From NCBI GenBank assembly GCA_964492715.1, contig CAZBLK010000001.1, positions 1 through 64,000 of the forward strand: a stretch of 64,000 nt of DNA, given 5' to 3'. The position numbers were made by a program, and so were the translations under genes. This stretch comes from CAZBLK01 sp964492715. GTDB lineage: Bacteria > Bacillota > Clostridia > Lachnospirales > WRBF01. Each line of letters begins with the position of its first letter. The stretch's first letter is position 1. The notes beneath the pieces were generated by a model. It was not told the DNA's origin and did no database searches. It was given only the letters and a program-made list of their open reading frames with translations. Positions 7,679-15,951 of this stretch are shown here, one piece after another.

Positions 7679-10030
7679 ATGGAGAAGCATTACAACTTTA
7701 CAGAAATTGAAAAGCAAATGCAAAACCTTTGGGAGCAAGAGAAAATTTATCAATTTGACAAAAATGCCGATGGTGTGGTTTATTCAATCGACACACCGCC
7801 ACCCACTGTTAGCGGAAGCCTGCATATAGGGCATTTGTTTTCCTACACACAAGCGGAAATGATAGCACGTTTTCGCCGTATGAACGGGTATAACGTTTTT
7901 TACCCATTTGGGTTTGATGATAACGGCCTGCCTACCGAGCGGCTTGTAGAGCGTGATGAGGGTATTCGTGCAAAAACCTTGCCACGGAGTGAGTTTATAA
8001 AGAAATGCGTTGGTACTACGCAAAAATACGAGGCAGAGTTTACAGCTTTGTGGAAGTCGCTTGGGTTTTCGGTTGATTGGTCTTTGCAGTACGAAACAAT
8101 TAACCCTAAGGTACAAAAAATTTCACAGAAGTTGTTTTTAGAGCTTGCAAAAAACGGTAAGGCGTACACAAAGGAAGCTCCTGTTTTGTGGTGTACCGAA
8201 TGTCAAACCTCAATTGCACAAGCCGAGCTTGATACTGCTGATGTTGCCAGCACCTTTAACTACATTCCGTTTATGGTTGATGGTGTGACACTTGAAGTAG
8301 CCACAACACGCCCCGAATTACTTTATGGCTGTGTTTGTTTATTTGTAAACCCTAGCGATGAGAGGTATAAAAAATATGCTGGAAAAACTGCGGTTGTTCC
8401 TCTTTATAATTACGAAATACCTGTTTTAACTGATGAAAAAGTAAGCATAGATAAAGGCACAGGTGCAGTAATGTGTGCGACTTTTGGCGACAGCACCGAT
8501 GCAGAGTGGTATATGCAGCATAAACTTCCATACCGTAAGGTTATTTTGCCTAATGGGTTTATTGCTGATGAAGTGCCTTTTATCGGTAATCTTAAAGTAA
8601 GTGCCGCAAGAAAAGAAATTATAAGACTTTTGGAGGAAAAAGGGTTGCTCTTGAAAACGGAGAGCATAATCCACGCTATAGGCACTCACGAACGTTGCGG
8701 TAAAGGAGTTGAGATAATTCCGTCAAGACAATGGTATATTGATGTTTTGAGTGAAAGGAATAAGTTCCTTAAAGCCGCCGACGAAATTAACTGGTATCCA
8801 GCACAGATGAAAAACCGATATATAGCTTGGGTTGAAAATTTAAAATGGGATTGGTGCATTTCTCGGCAACGTTATTTCGGCGTGCCTTTTCCAGTTTGGT
8901 ATTGCAGTGATTGTGGAAAGCCTGCTTTTGCAAAAATGGAACAGTTGCCTGTTAACCCACTTGAAACTGATTATAATGGCTTATGTGAATGTGGGTGTAA
9001 AGACTTTACGCCTGAAAGCGCAGTTTTTGATACGTGGGCAACATCAAGCATTACACCGCAGATAAATGAACGCCTTGGAATAAAGCTATCTCCAATGAGT
9101 ATGCGAACTCATGCTCACGAGATTATTCGTACTTGGACGTTTTACACCATTGTTCGCAGCCATTATCACACAAGGCAAATTCCGTGGAAAGACCTAATGA
9201 TTAGTGGGTTTATTCTTGCAAAAAAAGGTGAGAAAATAAGCAAGTCAAAAAACAATAATTCTCTTGACCCTGTAACATTGATTTCCACTCATTCTGCAGA
9301 TGTTCTACGTTACTGGGCCGCAAACGCAAAACTTGGCACAGACAGCTTTTTCACACCCGATGAGCTTGGAGTATCAAAACGGTTTATCACTAAGTTATGG
9401 AACGCTTCTAAGTTTGCCATATCTCACTTACAAGACATTGATTTAAACGTGAAACCTGATTTACTGACTGTTGACAAGTGGATAATTGAGCGCACAAACG
9501 AAACTGTACAGAAAGCCGCAAAGTTACTTTACGAATATGAAGTTGGTTCTGCAAGGCACGAAATTGACGATTTGTTTTGGAAAGATTTTTGCGATAATTA
9601 CGTTGAGGTTGTAAAGGAACGATTATATCAACCCGATGTTCACGGCATAAATGAACGCAAAAGCGGACAGTATGCACTTTATTACACGCTTGTAAATATT
9701 TTGAAGCTGTATGCAATTTATGTTCCGCATATTACGGAATACATTTATCAGGAGTTTTTTAAGCAGTATGAGAAAGCAAGCTCCATTCATCTTTTGCAAT
9801 GGGAAAACCCCTCAACACTTGACGTAGATATTTTAGAATTTGGTGAGAAGCTCAAAGATGTTTTGTTTGATATGCGTAAGCACAAATCCGAGCACAATCT
9901 TTCTATGCGGGCGGAAATGGAGCGGCTTGAAATATGCACTGATAAGCGGTTTTTGGAGTGGTTTTTACAAACGGAAAAAGATATTAAAGCTTGTTCAAAT
10001 GCAATTGTTGTGAATGTAACAATTGCATAA
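7679..10030 (+). CDS. valS: Valyl-tRNA synthetase
   Basis: A class I aminoacyl-tRNA synthetase of 783 residues. The ATP-binding HIGH motif is in PPPTVSGSLHIGHLF, the second signature is KISKSKNN, and a CP1 editing domain (EVATTRPELLYGCV) lies between. The PPPTVSG prefix is typical of ValRS. The protein is shorter than the usual 880-residue bacterial form and resembles the compact branch lacking a long C-terminal coiled-coil arm. Start at ATG 7679 with TTGGAGG upstream; an in-frame start at 7622 is inside the T-box terminator. Valine is confirmed by the GUA specifier in the leader. Confidence 0.93.
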   Translation: MEKHYNFTEIEKQMQNLWEQEKIYQFDKNADGVVYSIDTPPPTVSGSLHIGHLFSYTQAEMIARFRRMNGYNVFYPFGFDDNGLPTERLVERDEGIRAKTLPRSEFIKKCVGTTQKYEAEFTALWKSLGFSVDWSLQYETINPKVQKISQKLFLELAKNGKAYTKEAPVLWCTECQTSIAQAELDTADVASTFNYIPFMVDGVTLEVATTRPELLYGCVCLFVNPSDERYKKYAGKTAVVPLYNYEIPVLTDEKVSIDKGTGAVMCATFGDSTDAEWYMQHKLPYRKVILPNGFIADEVPFIGNLKVSAARKEIIRLLEEKGLLLKTESIIHAIGTHERCGKGVEIIPSRQWYIDVLSERNKFLKAADEINWYPAQMKNRYIAWVENLKWDWCISRQRYFGVPFPVWYCSDCGKPAFAKMEQLPVNPLETDYNGLCECGCKDFTPESAVFDTWATSSITPQINERLGIKLSPMSMRTHAHEIIRTWTFYTIVRSHYHTRQIPWKDLMISGFILAKKGEKISKSKNNNSLDPVTLISTHSADVLRYWAANAKLGTDSFFTPDELGVSKRFITKLWNASKFAISHLQDIDLNVKPDLLTVDKWIIERTNETVQKAAKLLYEYEVGSARHEIDDLFWKDFCDNYVEVVKERLYQPDVHGINERKSGQYALYYTLVNILKLYAIYVPHITEYIYQEFFKQYEKASSIHLLQWENPSTLDVDILEFGEKLKDVLFDMRKHKSEHNLSMRAEMERLEICTDKRFLEWFLQTEKDIKACSNAIVVNVTIA

Positions 10031-10150
10031 AATAACCGCTCGACTATGCTTTCAGCTTTGTTTGGCGAGTCCTAAGTAAAGGTGTTTTTGTTGATAATGT
10101 GAAAAGCTTATAATGGAAAATGCTGGGGGACAGTAGTTTTATAATGTTTA

Positions 10151-10314
10151 GAACCTTTGTTCAGTAAGCTGTTACCCATCTTTAAAGCGATTATTCTGCC
10201 ATTCTTCGTTGTGTCGGCTTGACATAATTTTTCTATTATGCCTTCGCCACCACGCCTAGAATGGCGAAAAATCGCTGTTTTAAATCTGGGCAACCCATTA
10301 CTGAACACAGGTTC
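10151..10314. mobile_element. Family C miniature element, copy C1 (164 bp)
   Basis: A 164-bp non-coding element with imperfect inverted ends of about 55 bp. The left end begins GAACCTTTGTTCAGTAA and the right end, read in reverse, begins GAACCTGTGTTCAGTAA; both then share a TTTAAA...GCGATT and CCATTCT track. It is flanked by TTA on both sides (10148-10150 and 10315-10317), a 3-bp target duplication. It has no open frame with a transposase, so it would be moved in trans. Its interior differs from C2 and C3, but length and ends agree. Confidence 0.75.
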
Positions 10315-10407
10315 TTAGTCAGCGGCTTCTCACATACACTGGGTAAGGATGTTCTAGTCTTGTACAATTTGACAGGAAATTGGCTTCGTGCTAGGGATAA
10401 GCTCTAA

Positions 10408-10571
10408 GAACCTGTGTTCAATACTCTAGCCGCCGTCTTGGCGGTCTTGACGCCGCTATACTTCTTCAGCGTGGTAAGCACGTACATGCTTCGAGTACGC
10501 ACTTACCACGCTTCATCGTACAACGACGCCAATCCTCCCCAATACGACGACTTCGTATTGAACACAGGTTC
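10408..10571. mobile_element. Family C miniature element, copy C2 (164 bp)
   Basis: Exactly 164 bp, with ends GAACCTGTGTTCAATAC and GTATTGAACACAGGTTC, flanked by TAA (10405-10407 and 10572-10574). The centre is a large hairpin built on AGCGTGGTAAG/CTTACCACGCT. Copy C3 at 30239-30402 is nearly identical. The right edge of the element forms the stop codon of the GH30 gene. Confidence 0.8.
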
Positions 10572-11905
10572 TAAGCTACAATAACAGCAGTTAAAATAGA
10601 ATTAGCAGGAACATTAACCCCAACTACTTCGCCGTTAAGCCTTAAATGAATATCCACATTTTCAGCAGAAACATTAAGAAGCACAGCGACAATTGAACCA
10701 TCAACATTTTTAAATGTACAAACCTCTAATTTAGATGTATGCTTAGAAAACGCAATTCTTTTTGCACCTGGCTTAATGTATTTGCTAAAATGTCCAATAA
10801 ATTTAAATGACAAGTTTTCAACTAACGTTTCAGTTTGTGCATTGTACATCATTGGCGCATCACAGAAATTTTGAACATAGTTTGGGCCGCCTTGTTCGTC
10901 CAGTAAAATGTTCCAATCAATAAACACGTTCATTCCTGCGTTTATGTTTCCAATTATTTCGTGGGCGTAAATGTGAGCCTTTTCTAATTGGCCTTCTTTG
11001 CTGTACCTGCTGTACTCTACACACCCTTCTGTAAAAATTAATTCTTTGTCGGGGAATTTGTCACGCACAAGTGCAATCGCCTCAAAATGGTCACCTGTGT
11101 AAAAGTGGAAGGCAATTCCAGAAACCATTTCGTTAGTTTCTTCATCAATAATTTCACATGCACGTTCATAAGCCCTTTCCTTGTTATGGTCCCAAATGTT
11201 TATTTTTATGTGTTCCAAGCCGTGTGACTTTAATGCAGGGTAAAGGAAGTCACGCAAAAATACTTTTTCTTCTTCGGCTGAAAAAATGCACGAGTCCCAC
11301 GTTTGGCGTGCAAGCGGTTCATTTTGAATTGTAATTCTAGTTACATCAAAACCTTTTTCTAAGTATTCCTTTACATATTTACAAATATAGTTTGCCCAAA
11401 ACCGCCTGTACTCTGGAAGCAAGCTTCCTCCGTGCGCCCTGTCCTTGTTGCTTTTCATAAAAGCAGGCGGCGACCATGGTGAAAGAAGCAGCTCAAAAGA
11501 AGTTTTTGACTGTGCTGCCTTTAAAAGAGGAATGATATATTTTTCATCTCTGTTCAATGAAAATGATGTTAAGCTTTTGTCGTTTTCGTCACTCATTGCT
11601 TCGTACTGTTCAGTAGAAAAATCGCAACTATCAATGTGTGTACGCACAAATTTGTAGCAGTTTCCGCTTTCACCAAAGTATTTTTCTATAAGTGATTTTT
11701 TGTTTTCTTCATTCATTTGGCTGTAAACATACCCCGAAGCGTCCGTAATTGCACCGCCGAACCCATGGAATTCTTGATATTCTATGTCAGGGTATATGTT
11801 TAATACATGAAACTCGTTGTTTTTTTCTTTTACAAAGTTTTCATGGGTTGTTGTTGTACATGCTTCATTGTTTTCATATGTAGTTTTAATAAAATTAACT
11901 TTCAT
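10571..11905 (-). CDS. Glycoside hydrolase family 30 (beta-glucosidase/endo-beta-1,6-glucanase type)
   Basis: A 444-residue GH30 enzyme. Retaining (beta/alpha)8 hydrolases of this family act on beta-glucosides such as glucosylceramide or beta-1,6-glucan. Visible motifs: FHGFGGAITDASG near residue 47, SPWSPPAFMK, the acid/base Glu196 in TIQNEP, and the nucleophile Glu293 in FTEG. A short beta-sandwich follows the barrel. There is no signal peptide, so it should act inside the cell on imported oligosaccharides. TAGGAGGGA precedes the ATG. It is divergent from the permease genes at 12228. The last codon GCT is followed by TAG formed by the end of element C2, so the native 3' end may have been altered. 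Confidence 0.87.
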   Translation of the reverse strand: MKVNFIKTTYENNEACTTTTHENFVKEKNNEFHVLNIYPDIEYQEFHGFGGAITDASGYVYSQMNEENKKSLIEKYFGESGNCYKFVRTHIDSCDFSTEQYEAMSDENDKSLTSFSLNRDEKYIIPLLKAAQSKTSFELLLSPWSPPAFMKSNKDRAHGGSLLPEYRRFWANYICKYVKEYLEKGFDVTRITIQNEPLARQTWDSCIFSAEEEKVFLRDFLYPALKSHGLEHIKINIWDHNKERAYERACEIIDEETNEMVSGIAFHFYTGDHFEAIALVRDKFPDKELIFTEGCVEYSRYSKEGQLEKAHIYAHEIIGNINAGMNVFIDWNILLDEQGGPNYVQNFCDAPMMYNAQTETLVENLSFKFIGHFSKYIKPGAKRIAFSKHTSKLEVCTFKNVDGSIVAVLLNVSAENVDIHLRLNGEVVGVNVPANSILTAVIVA

Positions 11906-12227
11906 GATATTCCCTCCTAGGGTGTTTTAATAAAAAAAGAATATCATTACAAAAAACGATTTACAAGGTGCTTTTTTTCAAATACCGAAAATAACACACC
12001 AAAATCGAAATTCACACCATTGTTCAAAATATAACTAAAGCAATATAATTTTACTATAAAATTTGTTCTAAATTATTCTTAAAAGTAAGCGTTGTTTATT
12101 CAATATTCATAAAAGCTAAGCTAGTCATTATCGCTTTAGCTTATAAACGTTTACTATGGGCAGTTTGAAAATTTATTAAAACCTTTTTTCAAACATGCTA
12201 TAAGACAGGATAGGAAGGGGTGTAGCT
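11906..12227. promoter_or_regulatory. Divergent promoter region with palindromic operator candidate
   Basis: This region separates the GH30 gene from the rightward transport operon. TTGTTC (12020-12025), 18 bases and TATAAT (12044-12049) make a possible rightward promoter. The exact palindrome TAAACGTTTA (12144-12153) resembles LacI/CcpA-type operator cores. It could be the site for the YesN-like regulator or catabolite control; that is inference. Confidence 0.4.
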
Positions 12228-13145
12228 GTGTCAGGATTTAAAAATTCTTTGAAACGGTTTTGGAAACAGCGTGATTTGCAAATGATGGCGCTCCCTGGTG
12301 TTATCTGGATGATTGTTTTTAACTTTATACCCATGTACTTTATAATCATTGCCTTTCAGCGTTACAGCATTGGCAAAGGAATTTTGGGTTCGGAATGGGT
12401 TGGGCTTAAAAACTTTATCGAATTTTTCAAAGACGACCGTTTTTGGCTTGTAATGAAAAATACACTAGGGCTAAACAGTTTAAGGCTTATAGTGCTTTTC
12501 CCAGCTGGCATAATTTTTGCAATACTTCTAAACGAGCTACCGTTTTTAAAGTTTAAAAAGTATGTACAAACAATTTCTTATTTACCTCACTTTCTTTCAT
12601 GGGTAATTGTAGGCGGCATAATGTTTAACTGGATGTCCGACAGCGGTATGCTTACAGGTTTACTTGTGAAAATTGGCTTAATTCCAGAAGCACGTCACCT
12701 TCTCGGTTCGCCCGATGGTTTTTGGAACATACTTGTTTCGGCAGAACTTTGGAAAGAGCTTGGCTGGTCGGCTATCATTTACATAGCTGCAATTTCTGGT
12801 ATTGACCAAAACTTGTACGAAGCAGCCGCCATTGACGGCGCAGGGCGTTTTAAAAGAATAATTCACATTACACTTCCAAGTATTACAGGCACAATCGCAG
12901 TTCTTCTTGTTCTTAACATTGGAAACTTGCTTGGTTCAAACTTTGACCAGTTGTTTGTTTTCAATAAACCAATTCTTTTAGACGCAGTTGACGTAATTGA
13001 CATTTATGCTTATAGAATGGGTATAGGTTCTGGGCGGCTTTCATATGCAACGGCTATCGGTCTTTTTAGGTCTGTTTTTGCATTCTTGCTGCTGATGGGT
13101 GCTAACACAGCTTCCAAAAAACTGACTCAAACTTCATTGTATTAA
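12228..13145 (+). CDS. Sugar ABC transporter permease, LplB type
   Basis: A 305-residue inner-membrane permease with six predicted helices, one half of a carbohydrate importer (CUT1 family, LplB/YtcP partner group). The EAA loop reads LYEAAAIDGAGRFKRIIHITLPSI. Close relatives typically import oligo- or polysaccharide fragments and pair with an LplC-type permease and a large binding lipoprotein, exactly as here. GTG start at 12228 with GGAAGGGG upstream. No ATPase gene is in the cluster, so an MsmX-like shared ATPase is expected elsewhere. Confidence 0.87.
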   Translation: MSGFKNSLKRFWKQRDLQMMALPGVIWMIVFNFIPMYFIIIAFQRYSIGKGILGSEWVGLKNFIEFFKDDRFWLVMKNTLGLNSLRLIVLFPAGIIFAILLNELPFLKFKKYVQTISYLPHFLSWVIVGGIMFNWMSDSGMLTGLLVKIGLIPEARHLLGSPDGFWNILVSAELWKELGWSAIIYIAAISGIDQNLYEAAAIDGAGRFKRIIHITLPSITGTIAVLLVLNIGNLLGSNFDQLFVFNKPILLDAVDVIDIYAYRMGIGSGRLSYATAIGLFRSVFAFLLLMGANTASKKLTQTSLY

Positions 13146-13161
13146 GAGGGGAGGGACTAAC

Positions 13162-14076
13162 ATGGCAGGAAAAAACTTAGACAGCTTTGACCGTCAAGTG
13201 CGTAAAACAAAGTTTTTTGAAAACGGTTTTGACATACTTAACGTTATGCTTATGATTGCAATTTGTTTTGCAATGCTTTACCCAATTTGGTACGTTTTAG
13301 TTCATTCCTTAAACGACGGGTTCGACTCGGCACAAGGCGGCGTTTATTGGTTGCCACGGGTGTTTACACTCGACAACTACAAGGAAGTTTTTAGAAACGA
13401 CGAAATAATTAAAGCTTTTGGTGTAACTATTTTAAGAACAGCGCTTGCTACAGCATGTCACGTGCTTTTTACAGCAATGGTAGCATATGCCTTTTCACGA
13501 AAAGAGCTTATGGGAAGAAAAATTTACATGACTATGGGGCTTATAACAATGTTCTTCTCTGGCGGGCTTATACCAACCTTTGTAGTTATTACAAAGCTGG
13601 GGCTTTACGACAATTTTCTTGTTTACATAATTCCAACTTTGTTTAACTTTTATGACTTAATAATTATGCAAGCGTTTTTCAAAACTATACCGCCATCACT
13701 TGAAGAAGCAGCAATGATTGACGGTGCAAAGCCGTTTACTATTTTTACAAAAATAATTTTGCCGGTTTCTGCACCAGTTATTGCAACAATTACACTTTTT
13801 AACGGTGTTTGGAACTGGAACGACTACTTCTACGGCAAAATTTATTTTAACAACCAAGACTTGCTGCCTATTCAAACATATCTTTACAAAATGATTACAA
13901 CTTCAGAAAGCAGCAAAGTTGCAATGCTTGTTGGGCAAGTTAGCCAAAGCAAGTTTACCTCAACGTCGCTTCAAATGGCAACGATGATTGTTACAACGAT
14001 ACCGATAATTTGCATATATCCATTTTTACAAAAGTATTTCGTTAAAGGTATGCTTATTGGTTCTGTTAAAGAGTAA
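13162..14076 (+). CDS. Sugar ABC transporter permease, LplC/YtcP type
   Basis: The 304-residue second permease, with six predicted helices and the EAA loop LEEAAMIDGAKPFTIFTKIILP. The C-terminal FVKGMLIGSVKE is the normal ending for the family. GAGGGGAGGG lies just before the ATG, 16 bp after the first permease, so the two are translated together and should form a heterodimer. Confidence 0.87.
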   Translation: MAGKNLDSFDRQVRKTKFFENGFDILNVMLMIAICFAMLYPIWYVLVHSLNDGFDSAQGGVYWLPRVFTLDNYKEVFRNDEIIKAFGVTILRTALATACHVLFTAMVAYAFSRKELMGRKIYMTMGLITMFFSGGLIPTFVVITKLGLYDNFLVYIIPTLFNFYDLIIMQAFFKTIPPSLEEAAMIDGAKPFTIFTKIILPVSAPVIATITLFNGVWNWNDYFYGKIYFNNQDLLPIQTYLYKMITTSESSKVAMLVGQVSQSKFTSTSLQMATMIVTTIPIICIYPFLQKYFVKGMLIGSVKE

Positions 14077-14104
14077 AAATAAAATTATTTTGAGGAGGAT
14101 ATTT

Positions 14105-15757
14105 ATGAAAAGAAAAATGCTAGGCAAAGCAATTAGTGTTTTGGCGGCTGCTGTGCTTGCAGTAACAAGCCTTACAGCATGTACAAAAGAGCCAGTGAAG
14201 GAAGCTTCTTCAAACACAACAGCAAACGGAACAGAGCAAACATCAGACGGTACGGCAAAACCAGTTTCGACAGAACCTATTACAATTGACTGGTATGTAA
14301 ACGAAGGTTGGTTTGACTCGCCAAAGGGCAACCTAGTTACGGAAATGATTAAAGAGCAACTTGGCATTACAATCAACTTTATAGTTCCTGTTGGTGACCC
14401 CGCAGAAAAGCTTAACACAATGATTGCAACTGACACTTTGCCAGACATAGTAACGCTTGGCTGGTATGATGGCAACACTCCTACATTATCAACACCAAAG
14501 TATTCATACTCTTATAACGAGCTTGCAGAAAAGTACGACCCTTCGTTTTTAGACGTATTAGACAAAGGCGTTTTCAACTGGTATAAGCAAGACGACGGCT
14601 TTACTTACAGCTATCCATGTAACTCTGTAAGCCCAAGCGACATTGATAAGGGGCTTGTTTCAAACAGAACTTTCCTTGTTCGTAAAGACATTTACGAAGC
14701 AATTGGCTCACCAGACATGCGTACACCGGAAGGTTTTATAAAGGCTCTTGAAGATGCAAAAGCAAAGTTCCCAACTGCATTAAACGGAGAACCGCTTATT
14801 CCTTTTGTAACTACTCCATTTGTAAACACAGGCAACACTGGTCTTGAAGACGTGCTTTTAGAATTTTTAGGTGTTCCTCGTGAAATTGACGGAGAATTTT
14901 ACCCAGTTAATAACGGTAACCCAAGTGAAGAATATATTAGATGGCTTAAAACTTTTAGGCTTGCAAACGAAAAGGGACTTTTGTCAACAGACTTTTTTGT
15001 TGATGAAAGACCACAAATCGAAGAAAAGATTCAACAAGGACGTTACTTTGCAATGCTTTATCAATATCAAGATGCATTAAATCCGTTAGGTCTTTTGTAC
15101 AAAAGCAACCCAGATTCTAGCTACATTGCAGTAGACGGACCTGCAAACAAAAACCTTGATGGACCAAAGCTTGCTGTGCCAGGATATGCAGGTTGGGAAG
15201 TTACTTTTGTAACTAAAAATGCTAAAAACCCAGAAAGAATTTTACAGCTTCTTAAATGGGGGCAATCAGAAGAAGGACAAAAAACTTTGTTCTTAGGTAA
15301 AGAAGGCGTAACATACGACATGGTTGACGGCAAGCCTGTAATTAAAGACGAAGTAGCAAAGCTTAAAAACGAAGACATGGGCACATTTAAAAAGCAATAC
15401 AACACTTACAACGAAATTTGGATGTTTGCTAACACAGGAAACCTTATAGCGTGGGAACCAGCTCCTCAAATGCCTTTTGCACAATACAAAGAGTGGGGCA
15501 AAGGTAAAGCGGCGTTCTATGGTGTGTACGACAATATTGCACCTCCAAGTGAAACAGATGAGGACGAAATTGGCAAGCGCATAGCAGCTAAATGGGCTGA
15601 AACGCTTCCAAAACTACTTAAAGCTGGCAGCGACGCCGAGTTTGACACTCTTTGGTCTGACTTCCAAAAGTACAAAACTGACAATGGCTGGGACAAATAT
15701 CTTACTTATGTAAGAGGTAGGGTTGAAGCTAATAAGGCTAAAGTTGGTGTAAAGTAG
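14105..15757 (+). CDS. Extracellular sugar-binding lipoprotein (LplA-like)
   Basis: A 550-residue substrate-binding protein of the large LplA/YtcQ type. The signal peptide MKRKMLGKAISVLAAAVLAV ends at the lipobox LTAC, with Cys26 as the lipidated residue, followed by a Ser/Thr/Glu-rich linker (residues 30-60). The mature domain has the alpha/beta binding fold. ATG 14105 is chosen because GAGGAGG sits at proper spacing; an upstream in-frame GTG overlaps the permease gene. Probable ligand: a beta-glucan oligosaccharide, inferred from the linked phosphorylase and GH30. Confidence 0.88.
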   Translation: MKRKMLGKAISVLAAAVLAVTSLTACTKEPVKEASSNTTANGTEQTSDGTAKPVSTEPITIDWYVNEGWFDSPKGNLVTEMIKEQLGITINFIVPVGDPAEKLNTMIATDTLPDIVTLGWYDGNTPTLSTPKYSYSYNELAEKYDPSFLDVLDKGVFNWYKQDDGFTYSYPCNSVSPSDIDKGLVSNRTFLVRKDIYEAIGSPDMRTPEGFIKALEDAKAKFPTALNGEPLIPFVTTPFVNTGNTGLEDVLLEFLGVPREIDGEFYPVNNGNPSEEYIRWLKTFRLANEKGLLSTDFFVDERPQIEEKIQQGRYFAMLYQYQDALNPLGLLYKSNPDSSYIAVDGPANKNLDGPKLAVPGYAGWEVTFVTKNAKNPERILQLLKWGQSEEGQKTLFLGKEGVTYDMVDGKPVIKDEVAKLKNEDMGTFKKQYNTYNEIWMFANTGNLIAWEPAPQMPFAQYKEWGKGKAAFYGVYDNIAPPSETDEDEIGKRIAAKWAETLPKLLKAGSDAEFDTLWSDFQKYKTDNGWDKYLTYVRGRVEANKAKVGVK

Positions 15758-15779
15758 TTTGAAATTTTATAATTACTAT

Positions 15780-15813
15780 ATAACTGCCGAAAATACTTAT
15801 TTTCGGCAGTTAT
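15780..15813 (+). terminator. Hairpin between the two binding-protein genes
   Basis: ATAACTGCCGAAAATA (15780-15795) and TATTTTCGGCAGTTAT (15798-15813) form a perfect 16-bp stem with a minimal loop. No good T-run follows, so it may be a partial terminator or a 3' stabiliser that keeps the binding-protein mRNA more abundant than downstream genes. Confidence 0.6.
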
Positions 15814-15951
15814 AGGTTGTATTGCATATTAGTTTTATTTGCATTAAAATGAGTATTAATAACAGTTATAGCAACTTTGATTTTTTACAATAACCACTTT
15901 TAAAAGTCAAAGCGCTATAATCGCTGTAATCAATGAACAGGATTGGTGCAT

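Noticed and set aside
7679..10030. Considered LeuRS or IleRS
   Set aside because: PPPTVSGSLHIGH is a ValRS signature and the T-box specifier GUA is valine.
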